DNA of 64,000 nucleotides from the NCBI RefSeq assembly GCF_018614875.1, contig NZ_JAGGNW010000011.1, forward strand, positions 186,001-250,000, in the 5' to 3' direction. The translations under genes were made by a program, and so were the position numbers. Positions 10,001-18,096 of the stretch are shown here, piece by piece. This DNA comes from Variovorax paradoxus. Lineage in GTDB: Bacteria > Pseudomonadota > Gammaproteobacteria > Burkholderiales > Burkholderiaceae_C. Under the pieces are notes generated by a model. That model saw only the letters and a list, made by a program, of their open reading frames with translations. It made no database searches and was not told the DNA's origin. Every line of letters starts with the position of its first letter. The stretch's first letter is position 1.

Positions 10001-13000
10001 GCTCCGTGACGGCCGCGGCCGTCGGCACGGCCAGCACCGTGATCAACGGCACGACCTACAACTTCCAGGGCACCACGCCGACGAGCACGGTGAGCGTGGG
10101 CTCGGTCGGCGCCGAGCGCACGATCACCAACGTCGCGGCCGGCCGGATCACCAACAGCTCGACCGATGCGATCAACGGCAGCCAGCTGTTCGCCACCAAC
10201 TCCGCGATCGACAGCGTGGCCGCCACGGCCAACAAGGGCTGGAACGTGACCACGGCGCAGACGGGCACGGGCACCGTCACGGGCACCAGCGTGCAGAACA
10301 TCGCCCCCGGCGGCACCGCCACCTACACGGCGGGCAACAACATCGCCATCACGCAGAACGGCGCCGAGGTGCGGATCGCCACCAGCGCGACGCCCAGCTT
10401 CACCAGCGTGACCACCGGCGGCACGGTGATGAACAACAACGGCATCACGATCGTCGGCGGCCCGAGCATCACCAACACCGGCATCAACGCCGGCAACACG
10501 GTGATCACCAACGTGGCGACAGGCACGGCACCCACCGATGCGGTGAACGTGGACCAGATGACCGACGCGGTGGCGGCCAGCAAGACCAAGTATTACAGCG
10601 TCAACTCCGCCGGCGGCGGCAACGAGGACAACCTCGGTGCGACAGGCACCGATGCCATCGCGTCGGGCAAGAACGCGACGGCGGCGGGGAACTCGGCCGT
10701 GGCCATCGGCCTGGGCGCGACGGCTGCCAACGCCAACAGCGTGGCGCTGGGCTCGGGCTCGGTGACGGCCGCAGCGGTCGGCACGGCCAGCACCGTCATC
10801 AACGGCACGACCTACAACTTCCAGGGCACCACGCCGACGAGCACAGTGAGTGTGGGCGCGGCGGGCGCCGAGCGCACGATCACCAACGTCGCGGCCGGCC
10901 GGATCTCCAACAGCTCGACCGACGCGATCAACGGCTCGCAACTGTTCGCGACCAACACCGCGATCGACAGCGTGGCCGCCACGGCCGGCAAGGGCTGGAA
11001 CGTGACCACGGCGCAGACGGGCACGGGCACCGTCACGGGCACCAGCGTGCAGAACATCGCTCCCGGCGGCACCGCCACCTACACGGCGGGCAACAACATC
11101 GCCATCACGCAGAACGGCGCCGAGGTGCGGATCGCCACCAGCGCGACGCCCAGCTTCACCAGCGTGACCACCGGCGGCACGGTGATGAACAACAACGGCA
11201 TCACGATCGTCGGCGGCCCGAGCATCACCAACACCGGCATCAACGCCGGCAACACGGTGATCACCAACGTGGCGACAGGCACGGCGCCCACCGATGCGGT
11301 GAACGTGGACCAGATGACCGACGCAGTGGCGGCCAGCAAGACCAAGTACTACAGCGTGAACGACAACGGAGTGGCCGGCGCCAACGTCAACAACGACGGC
11401 GCACAGGGCCTGAACTCGCTCGCCGCGGGCGTGGGCGCCAGCACCACCGCGGCGGCCACCGGCGGCGTGGCCATGGGCAACAACGCCGCGGTCAGCGTGG
11501 TCAACGGGTTGGCGCTGGGCACCGGCGCGTCGGCGGGCACCAACGCGGGTGACGTGGCATTGGGCTCCGGCTCGGTCACGGCGGCCGTGGTCAACACGCC
11601 CAGCGTGACCATCAACGGCACGACCCACAACTTCCAGGGCACCACGGCAACGAGCACGGTCAGCGTGGGCTCGGTCGGCGCCGAGCGCACGATCACCAAT
11701 GTCGCGGCTGGCCGGATCACCAACAGCTCGACCGATGCGATCAACGGCTCGCAGCTGTTCGCCACCAACACCGAGCTGGCCAACATCGGCTCCACTGCGA
11801 GCAAGGGCTGGAACATGACCACAGCGCAGACGGGCACCGGCACGGCGACAGGCACCAGCAAGCAGAACATCGCCCCGGGCGGCACCGCCACCTACACGGC
11901 GGGCAACAACATCGCCATCACGCAGAACGGCTCGGAGGTGCAGATCGCCACCAGCGCAACGCCCGACTTCACCAGCGTGACCATGGGCGGCACGGTGCTG
12001 AACAGCGGCGGCCTCACGATCGTGGGCGGCCCGAGCATAACGACCGCGGGCATCAACGCCAACAACACGGTGATCACCAACGTGGCGCAGGGCGTGGCGC
12101 CGACCGATGCGGTGAACTTGAGCCAGCTGACCACCCAGGTGAATGGGGCCAAGATCCGCTACTACAGCGTGAACGACAACGGCGTGCAGCAGGCCAACTA
12201 TGCGAACGACGGCGCCACGGGCATCAACGCCCTGGCCGCCGGCGTGAATGCCTTGGCCGCCGGTGCTAGCGGCGTGGCCATGGGCAACGGCGCGCGCGCC
12301 AGCGCGGCGGACACCATCGCGATCGGCAGCAGCGCGACGGCCGATTCGGCGGAGGCGGTGGCCATCGGCAAGGGCGCGAGAGCCACGGGCGGCAAGGCGA
12401 TCTCGATCGGCTCGGGCAACACGGCCTACGGCAACGGGGCTGTTGCGATCGGCGATCCGAGCTATGCCAGCGGCACCGGTGCTTTTACCGGCGGTGCCGA
12501 CAACATCGCCAACAGCGACGGCACGGCCTCGGCCACAGCGGCCAACCAGGCCAATGGCGCGGTCGCCATCGGCAACGGCAACAAGGCGATCGGCCAGGGA
12601 TCGGTGGCATTGGGCAATGGCTCCACCGCCGGCGCGGCCGGCAAGGCCGGCAGCGTGGCCATCGGCGATTCCGCGACAGCGGCTGCCAATGCCGGCGACG
12701 TGGCGCTGGGCTCCGGCTCGATCACCACAGCGGCCGTCGGCACGGCCAGCGCGACCATCAACGGCACGACCTACAACTTCCAGGGGACCACGCCGACTTC
12801 GACGGTGAGCGTCGGCGCGCCGGGTGCCGAACGCACCATCACCAACGTCGCGGCGGGCCGGATCTCGAACAGCTCGACCGATGCCATCAACGGCTCGCAG
12901 CTGTTCGCGACCAACCAGTCGATCGAGGATCTCAGCACCACGGTCACGACCAACAAGACCAAGTACTACAGCGTCAACTCCACGGGCGGCGGCAACGAGA

Positions 13001-14712
13001 ACAACCTCGGCGCCACGGGTGCCGATGCCATCGCGTCGGGCAAGAACGCGGCGGCGGCCGGGACGTCGGCGGTGGCCATCGGCCTCGGGGCCACGGCCGC
13101 GAACGCCAACAGCGTGGCGCTGGGTGCGGGTTCGGCCACGGCGGCGGCGGTGGGAACGGCGAGCACGACGATCAACGGCACGACCTACAACTTCCAGGGC
13201 ACCACGCCGGTGGGCACGGTCAGCGTCGGCACGGCCGGCGCCGAACGCACCATCACCAACGTGGCGGCCGGCAGGATCTCCGGCAGCTCGACCGACGCCA
13301 TCAACGGCTCGCAGCTGTACGCCACCAACCAGTCGATCGAGGACCTCAGCACCACGGTCACGGCCAACAAGATCAGGTACTACAGCGTCAACTCGACCGG
13401 CGGCGGCAACGAAGACAACCTTGGCGCCACGGGTGCCGACGCCATCGCGTCGGGCAAGGATGCGAGCGCGACGGTCGCGGGCTCGGTGGCCATCGGTGCA
13501 GGTGCGGTCTCCGACCGCTTCGTCGCGCCCTCCACGGGCAGCATCCCCGCGGGCAGTTCGTTGATCAGCTACAACACCACCGACCGCACGCTGCTGGGCG
13601 CCCTGTCGGTCGGCAGCGCCACCACCTACCGCCAGATCACCAACGTGGCCGATGGCACGCAGGCGCAGGACGCGGTCACGGTGCGGCAGCTGTCGGGCGC
13701 GCTGACGTCCTTCGCGGTCACGCCGACGCTCTACTTCCATGCCAACTCCAGCGCGGCGGATTCGCTCGCAATCGGCGCGGAGTCGGTGGCGGTGGGCCCG
13801 CAGACGGTGGTCAACGGCAACAACGGCATCGGCATCGGCAACGGCGCGGTGGTGCAGCAGAGCGCACCGGGCGGTGTCGCGATCGGCCAGGGAGCGACCT
13901 CGCACATGGCCGACTCCATCGCGCTGGGCACGCAGTCTTCGGCCGCCGCGGTGCAAGGCGTGGCGCTGGGTGCGGGCAGCAGCGTGACGCAGGCCGGCGG
14001 TGTGGCGCTGGGCGCGGGCTCGGTGGCCTCCACCGCCGCGGGCGTGGCCGGCTACGTGCCGCCTACCGCGACTGATGCACAGCGCATCGCCATTGGCGCC
14101 ACCACCAGCACGCTGGCGGCGGTGTCCGTGGGCGACGCGGCCAACGGGCAGTTCCGCCAGATCACGGGCGTGGCCGCGGGCTCGGCCGACAGCGACGCGG
14201 TCAACGTCTCGCAGCTGCGCGGCGTGCAGGGCCAGGTGGCGGTGATCGACCAGTCGACGGTCAAGTACGACACGAACCCGGATGGCTCCATCAACTACAA
14301 CAGCGTGTCGATGGGCGGCAGCAATGCAACCGGGCCGGTCACGGTGCACAACGTGGCGCCCGGCGTCGCGGGCACCGATGCGGTCAACGTGAACCAGCTC
14401 AACAGCGGCATCGCGGGAGCCAACGCCTACACCGATGCGCGCGTCAATGCCCTCGGCGGCGAGATCCGCAGCATCGCCAAGGATGCCAGCGCGGGCGCTG
14501 CCGGTGCGATGGCCATGGCCAACATGCCGCAGGCCTACATCCCGGGCAAGAGCATGGTGTCCGCAGGTGTGGCGGGCTTCGACGGCCAGGCCGCGCTCGC
14601 CATCGGCATGTCGAAGCTCTCGGACAACGGCAGGTGGGTCGTGAAGTTCAGCGGCTCGGCCAACTCGCGCGGAAAAGTCGGCGTGGCGGCCGGCGCGGGC
14701 TTCCACTGGTAA
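7018..14712 (+). CDS. Giant trimeric autotransporter adhesin (YadA-like, Hep/Hag repeats)
   Basis: Surface adhesin of 2564 residues, type Vc secretion. Residues 1-52 form an extended signal peptide (MNKSYRSIWNEALGAWVAAS, ESPR type) cut near AQA|QS. The passenger is built of YadA-head repeats (xAIAIGxxAxA motifs) interrupted by at least six neck modules of the type ERTITNVAAGRI...STDAINGSQLFATN (near DNA 9360, 10110, 10870, 11680, 12830 and 13240). Further degenerate necks near 13620, 14150 and 14340 lead to the anchor. The last about 75 residues are a YadA anchor ending in FHW. It has a strong ribosome site (GAGGAGA). Near-identical internal repeats are noted separately. The OmpA-like lipoprotein gene follows after 30 bases. 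Confidence 0.95.
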   Translation: MNKSYRSIWNEALGAWVAASETTRARGKRGGSRVAIAAAAGVLGLLSLSAQAQSVNCTASPYNYYNGTASCMGWQSQATADGATALGYQALASNVWATAVGFQTVASAQYSVAIGREASATGPGGAVALGAQTISNNVNTVAIGVQAQAIAAGGNALGTFSIASGGNSTAVGTSSWASGATSFAGSWGSIAAGQNSVAIGAQAKASALNSVYLGARTLASAGALAQSAIAIGTDVTASQADAMAIGRESSAIASRSIAIGVQSDANADSSTAVGSGAQATALRTVAIGSDAAATTAAATAVGNGAQALGNSSLALGAQALAVGASTVAVGQGAGAGSTSANTGSIAVGVAAGALVSGALNTALGGGIASVMRGAGSGVTGTRNVAFGSGDGTVAYDANLDAAAGSLVSGNDNVAIGTNAGIGVAANATTSIGLNANASAGNAVAIGSGASASAQNAVAQGTSANAGAQNAIAIGFQAIASQINSINLGARTLAGSGATGAEAIAIGTDVTASQNRAVAIGRTSRATGVDALAAGTRANAAADNATALGSGGTTAATAVRASGTGSVAVGGNATAGANAAGINAIAIGGESSATQTETIAIGRLANALALNAIAVGSNARANSAEAVAIGTNATATGGKSVSIGSGNTAYGNGAVAIGDPSFSSGTGAYVGGADNIANSDGTASATAANQADGAVAIGNANKAIGQGSVALGNGSTAGAAGIAGNVAIGDRATAAASAGDVALGSGSVTAAAVGTASTTIGGTVYNFQGTTPTSTVSVGSAGNERTITNVAAGRISGTSTDAINGSQLFATNQAVQAIAASTPTHYYSVNDGGVQQANYTNNGATGANSLAAGVAASASGVQSVAQGFQANASGGDAIAIGTGTKASAVSSTAIGVNASASGVSGSTAVGAFANASATNSLAVGEFASASGEGASAVGPGANAAAARATALGNASSVTATGGVAVGDTASAKAANAVSLGSNSVANNAGDVALGSGSVTAAAVGTASTVINGTTYNFQGTTPTSTVSVGSVGAERTITNVAAGRITNSSTDAINGSQLFATNSAIDSVAATANKGWNVTTAQTGTGTVTGTSVQNIAPGGTATYTAGNNIAITQNGAEVRIATSATPSFTSVTTGGTVMNNNGITIVGGPSITNTGINAGNTVITNVATGTAPTDAVNVDQMTDAVAASKTKYYSVNSAGGGNEDNLGATGTDAIASGKNATAAGNSAVAIGLGATAANANSVALGSGSVTAAAVGTASTVINGTTYNFQGTTPTSTVSVGAAGAERTITNVAAGRISNSSTDAINGSQLFATNTAIDSVAATAGKGWNVTTAQTGTGTVTGTSVQNIAPGGTATYTAGNNIAITQNGAEVRIATSATPSFTSVTTGGTVMNNNGITIVGGPSITNTGINAGNTVITNVATGTAPTDAVNVDQMTDAVAASKTKYYSVNDNGVAGANVNNDGAQGLNSLAAGVGASTTAAATGGVAMGNNAAVSVVNGLALGTGASAGTNAGDVALGSGSVTAAVVNTPSVTINGTTHNFQGTTATSTVSVGSVGAERTITNVAAGRITNSSTDAINGSQLFATNTELANIGSTASKGWNMTTAQTGTGTATGTSKQNIAPGGTATYTAGNNIAITQNGSEVQIATSATPDFTSVTMGGTVLNSGGLTIVGGPSITTAGINANNTVITNVAQGVAPTDAVNLSQLTTQVNGAKIRYYSVNDNGVQQANYANDGATGINALAAGVNALAAGASGVAMGNGARASAADTIAIGSSATADSAEAVAIGKGARATGGKAISIGSGNTAYGNGAVAIGDPSYASGTGAFTGGADNIANSDGTASATAANQANGAVAIGNGNKAIGQGSVALGNGSTAGAAGKAGSVAIGDSATAAANAGDVALGSGSITTAAVGTASATINGTTYNFQGTTPTSTVSVGAPGAERTITNVAAGRISNSSTDAINGSQLFATNQSIEDLSTTVTTNKTKYYSVNSTGGGNENNLGATGADAIASGKNAAAAGTSAVAIGLGATAANANSVALGAGSATAAAVGTASTTINGTTYNFQGTTPVGTVSVGTAGAERTITNVAAGRISGSSTDAINGSQLYATNQSIEDLSTTVTANKIRYYSVNSTGGGNEDNLGATGADAIASGKDASATVAGSVAIGAGAVSDRFVAPSTGSIPAGSSLISYNTTDRTLLGALSVGSATTYRQITNVADGTQAQDAVTVRQLSGALTSFAVTPTLYFHANSSAADSLAIGAESVAVGPQTVVNGNNGIGIGNGAVVQQSAPGGVAIGQGATSHMADSIALGTQSSAAAVQGVALGAGSSVTQAGGVALGAGSVASTAAGVAGYVPPTATDAQRIAIGATTSTLAAVSVGDAANGQFRQITGVAAGSADSDAVNVSQLRGVQGQVAVIDQSTVKYDTNPDGSINYNSVSMGGSNATGPVTVHNVAPGVAGTDAVNVNQLNSGIAGANAYTDARVNALGGEIRSIAKDASAGAAGAMAMANMPQAYIPGKSMVSAGVAGFDGQAALAIGMSKLSDNGRWVVKFSGSANSRGKVGVAAGAGFHW
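8880..9480 (+). repeat. Adhesin head/neck module, copy related to 12340-12930
   Basis: The encoded stretch beginning near SIGSGNTAYGNGAVAIGDPS and running through GGADNIANSDGTASATAANQ to the next neck recurs with few changes at about 12340-12930, some 3.4 kb downstream. This points to a duplicated block inside the passenger. Confidence 0.75.
9990..10600 (+). repeat. Adhesin internal repeat, copy 1 (near-identical to copy 2, 756 bp downstream)
   Basis: A block of about 610 bp runs from GSGSVTAAAVGTASTVINGT to AVAASKTKYYSVN. It recurs at 10746-11356 with an offset of exactly 756 bp. The 267-base stretches 10323-10589 and 11079-11345 encode the same residues. A third, diverged copy spans about 11560-12150. 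Confidence 0.85.
10746..11356 (+). repeat. Adhesin internal repeat, copy 2
   Basis: Second copy of the block starting at 9990. Differences are confined to a few codons, for example S-V-G versus A-A-G before AERTITN and N versus G before KGWNVTTAQ. Such similarity at 756-bp spacing would allow recombination that changes adhesin length. Confidence 0.85.
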
Positions 14713-14742
14713 GCCGGCGGCATCAAAAGAGGACACAACATC

Positions 14743-15588
14743 ATGACAACGAAATTCCATCGCTTCTCGGCCGTTGCAGCGGCGGCTGCGGCACTGCTGG
14801 TGCTGCAGGGCTGCAGCTCCTATGTGAGCAAGGGCATCACCGACGACGGCAAGGCCACGGAAGTGGTCTTTCCCAACATGGACAACGACGCATGGCTCAA
14901 GGAGGGCACGTTCCCGAACCTGGACAACCTGCGCGCCGTGGCGCCCGGCGTCACGAAGGACCAGCTGTACGACCTGCTCGGCCGCCCGCATTTCAGGGAA
15001 GGCTTGGCAGGTCCGCGCGAGTGGGACTACATCTTTCACTTCCGCAAGCCCGGCGGCGGGGTGACCACCTGCCAGTACAAGGCGATCTTCGACAAGGACT
15101 ACAAGGCACAGACCTTCCATTGGCTGCCGGCCGGTTGCGGCGACGTGCTTGCGGTTCGTCCGGTTTCGGCGGCCGAACGGCCGGCCGCCGCGAGCCCGGC
15201 CGCAGCGCGCCGGACCACGCTGGGAGCCGATGGCCTGTTCCGCTTCGACGGTGGCTCGATGGCCGACCTGCTGCCCGAAGGCCGCGGCAAGCTCGAGGCC
15301 CTGGCCAGCGACATCAAGGGCAGCTTGAAGTCGACGGACGCCGTCAAGGTGACGGGCCATACCGATCGGCTCGGCAGCCACAGCTACAACAACGCGCTCT
15401 CGCTGGCTCGCGCCAACACCGTGCGCAACTACCTGGTTCAGTCCGGCGTGCCGGCAGAGAAGGTACAGGTGCAAGCCAAGGGCGAATCCGAGCCGAAGGT
15501 GCAATGCGCGCAGACAAGGCGAGCGGACCTGATCGACTGCCTGGCGCCGAACCGCCGGGTCGAGATCGAGGTATTCGGAGAGCGCTGA
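14743..15588 (+). CDS. OmpA-like lipoprotein with BamE/SmpA-like domain (TpgA-type adhesin partner)
   Basis: Lipoprotein of 281 residues; the lipobox LQGC places the modified cysteine at C24. Residues about 50-125 resemble a BamE/SmpA-OmlA fold (VAPGVTKDQLYDLLGRPHF). Residues about 165-281 are an OmpA-like peptidoglycan-binding domain (VTGHTDRLGSHSYNNALS, then NRRVEIEVFGER). It lies 30 bases after the adhesin gene on the same strand. The same order and domain pair is known for the Acinetobacter AtaA adhesin and its partner TpgA, which ties the trimeric anchor to the cell wall. By analogy this protein likely supports or anchors the upstream adhesin. Confidence 0.87.
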   Translation: MTTKFHRFSAVAAAAAALLVLQGCSSYVSKGITDDGKATEVVFPNMDNDAWLKEGTFPNLDNLRAVAPGVTKDQLYDLLGRPHFREGLAGPREWDYIFHFRKPGGGVTTCQYKAIFDKDYKAQTFHWLPAGCGDVLAVRPVSAAERPAAASPAAARRTTLGADGLFRFDGGSMADLLPEGRGKLEALASDIKGSLKSTDAVKVTGHTDRLGSHSYNNALSLARANTVRNYLVQSGVPAEKVQVQAKGESEPKVQCAQTRRADLIDCLAPNRRVEIEVFGER

Positions 15589-15977
15589 TCTTCGAGCTGG
15601 CCTTGCCCAGCTCGGAGGATCATTCGCCGAACCAGAACACGAGCCAAGACGACAGCGCAGTCAACGTGGTCAGCAGAATGAAAGCATCGCTCCGGCGCGA
15701 CAAACCACCGCGACACAACTGACTCAGGCTGGATAGCATTTTTCGATCTCCTCACGCAACGACTCCCCGCTTGTCAGGTTGCGCCCTGGCTTGGTATTCG
15801 TCAATCCAGCAATAGTTCTCGGGTTTGCGCTCGCGGCGAGGCACATGGGGCGCGATGCCTCGCCAGCGTCTAGTGCGGATCGAGAGAGGCGAAAAAGAGG
15901 GAATATCCCAGAGCACAAGTCAGGCGCGGGACGGTAACGACGCGTACATTAGCGCCAACGTACTATCGGCTTGGGCC
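15589..15977. other. Intergenic region, no clear gene
   Basis: The region starts with a hairpin CGAGCTGG/CCAGCTCG (15593-15600 with 15607-15614) that could close the adhesin operon, but it lacks a T-run. A 64-codon minus-strand frame at 15724-15918 has no recognisable domain and is not called. I see nothing else of note. Confidence 0.55.
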
Positions 15978-16187
15978 ATGCACTTGAAATCTCTACTCAT
16001 CATCGCGCTGCTGATCGTTGCGGGCGGTTTGTTCTGGTGGTGGGCCTTCGACGGCGGCCTCATTGCCGTGATTGTCGCCATCGGCCTGGGCGGCGTGCTC
16101 TACCTGGTCATGCGAGGAAGCACATCCGTCAAGGACGAACTCGACGCGCAGGTTCCCGACAAGGATTCGGGCAACAAGGAATCGTAA
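15978..16187 (+). CDS. Small two-helix membrane protein, unknown
   Basis: Protein of 69 residues with two adjacent hydrophobic segments (about residues 4-21 with the run FWWWAF, and 27-46) and a short charged tail ending VPDKDSGNKES. I do not recognise a family. I chose the ATG at 15978 because the hydrophobic segment begins directly after it; an open frame continues upstream but codes for low-complexity polar sequence. It converges with the small membrane gene at 16205-16531. Confidence 0.55.
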   Translation: MHLKSLLIIALLIVAGGLFWWWAFDGGLIAVIVAIGLGGVLYLVMRGSTSVKDELDAQVPDKDSGNKES

Positions 16188-16204
16188 GGCCCGTCGCGCC
16201 GGCC

Positions 16205-16531
16205 TCAGCGCAGCGCGAACGCCAGCGTCACCGCGCCCAGGGCCAGCAACGCGAGGCCCGCAATGAAGACCAGCTCGCCCCAGGCCTCCAGCCGCACGCC
16301 CGAGCTGCGCGAGCGCATCGAGATGAACGACAGCAGCGCGCTGGCCAGGAAGACCAGCGCGTCGACGGCCAGCATGCGGTCGATCAGCAGCCGCAGACCG
16401 TCGCGCGGGCCCAGGTGGTGGATCGACATCACGGTCATGCAGACGCCGATCATGGTGGCCGACGTGGGCAGGATGTGCGCCGAAAGGCCGTCGGGGGACG
16501 AGGCCATCCTTTCGCCCTGACGCGAACTCAT
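16205..16531 (-). CDS. Small hydrophobic membrane protein downstream of degP
   Basis: Protein of 108 residues with three likely transmembrane segments (about residues 24-42, 51-69 and 84-106) and few charged residues. No family is recognised. Its ATG overlaps the degP stop as ATGA (16528-16531), so it is translationally coupled to the protease and probably belongs to the same envelope-stress unit. An internal ATG eight codons later is an alternative start. Confidence 0.65.
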   Translation of the reverse strand: MSSRQGERMASSPDGLSAHILPTSATMIGVCMTVMSIHHLGPRDGLRLLIDRMLAVDALVFLASALLSFISMRSRSSGVRLEAWGELVFIAGLALLALGAVTLAFALR

Positions 16532-18003
16532 CCGATCCGCACCGGCACGAAGATCTTGTCTTCACCGCGCTGGATCAGGAGCGCCACCGACTTGCCGGCC
16601 TTGGCCACCACCTCGCGCACCTGTTCCAGGCTTCTGGCGGGCGTGCCGTTGATGGCCAGCAGCACGTCGCCCGCCTGGACGCCGGCCATGGCGGAGGGGC
16701 CCGCGACATCCTCGACCAGCAGGCCGTTCTCGATAGCGGCTTCGCGCTTTTCCTGCGGCTGCAGCGGCCGCAGCGCAAGGCCCAGCTTGCCCTGCCCCGC
16801 CGCGCTGTCGTTCTTGGCGACCTGCGCGGGCTTGTCGCTCGCATCGCCGAGCTTGGCGGAAAGCTCCTGCCGCTCGCCCTGGCGCCAGACTTCGAGCGTG
16901 ACCTTCTTGCCCGGCGCCTGCTGCCCGATGACCGCGGGCAGGTCGCCCGACGAGACGATGGGCTGGCTGTCCACCTTGCGGATCACGTCGCCCGCCTTCA
17001 GGCCGGCCTTGTCGCCGGGGCCGCCCTTCTCGATGTTGGAGACCAGCGCACCCTCGGGCTTGTCGAGCTTGAAGGAGTCGGCAAAGGCCTGATTCACTTC
17101 CTGCACCGCCACGCCAAGGCGCGCATGCGTGGCCTTGCCGGTTGCGACGATCTGGTCCTTCACCTGCACGGCCACGTCGATCGGAATGGCGAACGACACG
17201 CCCTGGTAGCCGCCGCTGCGGCTGTAGATCTGCGAGTTGATGCCGACCACCTCGCCGCGCGTGTTGAGCAGCGGGCCGCCGGAGTTGCCGGGGTTCACCG
17301 CCACGTCGGTCTGGATGAACGGCACGTAGCTGTCGTCGGGCAGCGTACGGCCCTTGGCGCTCACCACGCCGGCCGTCACGGTGTTCTCGAAGCCGAAAGG
17401 CGAGCCGATGGCCAGCACCCATTCGCCGACCTTCAGGTCCTTGGTGTGGCCGAGCGCAAGCACCGGCAGGTTCTTCGCTTCGATCTTGAGCACGGCAATG
17501 TCGGTCTTGGCATCGGCGCCGAGCACCTTGGCGCGGTATTCGCGGCGGTCGGTCAGCTTGACGGTGACCTCCTTGGCGTCCTTCACGACGTGGGCATTGG
17601 TGATGATGATCCCGTTCGCGTCGACGATGAAGCCGGAGCCTTCCGCGCGCATCGGCACTTCGCGCTGCTGGGCGCGCGGGCCCATCTGGCCCTGGAAGCG
17701 GCGGAAGAACTGGAACATCGGATCGTCCGGGTCGATGCCCTGCATCTCGGCTGCGGCCTGATCCTCCGACGCCTTGGCGGTGCCGGTCACGCTGATGTTG
17801 ACCACCGCGGGGCCGTCGCGCGAAGTGATGGTCGAAAAATCGGGCAGCGTCACCATGGCCGCGGGCGCCGCGCTGGTGGCATTGGTGGTGGGCGTGTTCA
17901 AGGCGCGGGCACTGGTGTAGGCGCCGGCGCCGACGGCACCCATCACCCCGGCCGTGGCCAGGGCAAGAACCAGGGCACTGGGCGAAGTCAGGCGGGTGTT
18001 CAT
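16528..18003 (-). CDS. degP: Periplasmic serine endoprotease of the Do/DegP family
   Basis: Envelope protease/chaperone that degrades misfolded periplasmic and outer-membrane proteins. Of 491 residues, 1-36 are an N-terminal signal or anchor segment and about 60-260 a trypsin-like domain with catalytic H138 (ITNAHVV), D168 (KTDIAVLK) and S241 (NPGNSGGP). Two PDZ domains follow (about 275-375 and 395-485). It lies directly downstream of a two-component system transcribed the same way; the 93-base gap carries a PmrA-type box. The ribosome site is GAAAGGAAA just before the ATG. MucD is an equally good name. Confidence 0.93.
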   Translation of the reverse strand: MNTRLTSPSALVLALATAGVMGAVGAGAYTSARALNTPTTNATSAAPAAMVTLPDFSTITSRDGPAVVNISVTGTAKASEDQAAAEMQGIDPDDPMFQFFRRFQGQMGPRAQQREVPMRAEGSGFIVDANGIIITNAHVVKDAKEVTVKLTDRREYRAKVLGADAKTDIAVLKIEAKNLPVLALGHTKDLKVGEWVLAIGSPFGFENTVTAGVVSAKGRTLPDDSYVPFIQTDVAVNPGNSGGPLLNTRGEVVGINSQIYSRSGGYQGVSFAIPIDVAVQVKDQIVATGKATHARLGVAVQEVNQAFADSFKLDKPEGALVSNIEKGGPGDKAGLKAGDVIRKVDSQPIVSSGDLPAVIGQQAPGKKVTLEVWRQGERQELSAKLGDASDKPAQVAKNDSAAGQGKLGLALRPLQPQEKREAAIENGLLVEDVAGPSAMAGVQAGDVLLAINGTPARSLEQVREVVAKAGKSVALLIQRGEDKIFVPVRIG

Positions 18004-18065
18004 TTTTGGTTTCCTTTCAATGCGTCTGTACGCAAATCACGATGAAAGGAATGTCGGTCCGCCGG

Positions 18066-18082
18066 CTTAAGCGCGGCTTAAA
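18066..18082 (-). promoter_or_regulatory. PmrA-type response regulator box upstream of degP
   Basis: On the degP strand the sequence is TTTAAG-N5-CTTAAG, an exact fit to the YTTAAK-N5-YTTAAK pattern bound by PmrA/BasR-type regulators. It lies about 62 bases before the degP ATG. The response regulator gene of that subfamily is two genes upstream. Confidence 0.6.
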
Positions 18083-18096
18083 CCGCGCGCGGCATT

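Noticed and set aside
7200..14300. Regular repeats considered as a CRISPR-like array
   Set aside because: Repeats vary in length, stay in frame, code for YadA-head and neck modules, and no cas genes are present.
9436..15504. Very long open frame (2022 codons) antisense to the adhesin
   Set aside because: It mirrors the repetitive, GC-biased adhesin codons; the translation is Arg/His/Ala/Gly-rich with no domain, and the plus-strand gene has signal, repeats and anchor.
15593..15614. Hairpin after the OmpA-like gene as an intrinsic terminator
   Set aside because: A good stem is present but no T-run follows, so it is noted only in the gap description.
15724..15918. 64-codon minus-strand frame in the gap after the adhesin operon
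   Set aside because: No family likeness and no ribosome site; could be a decayed gene but I cannot support that.
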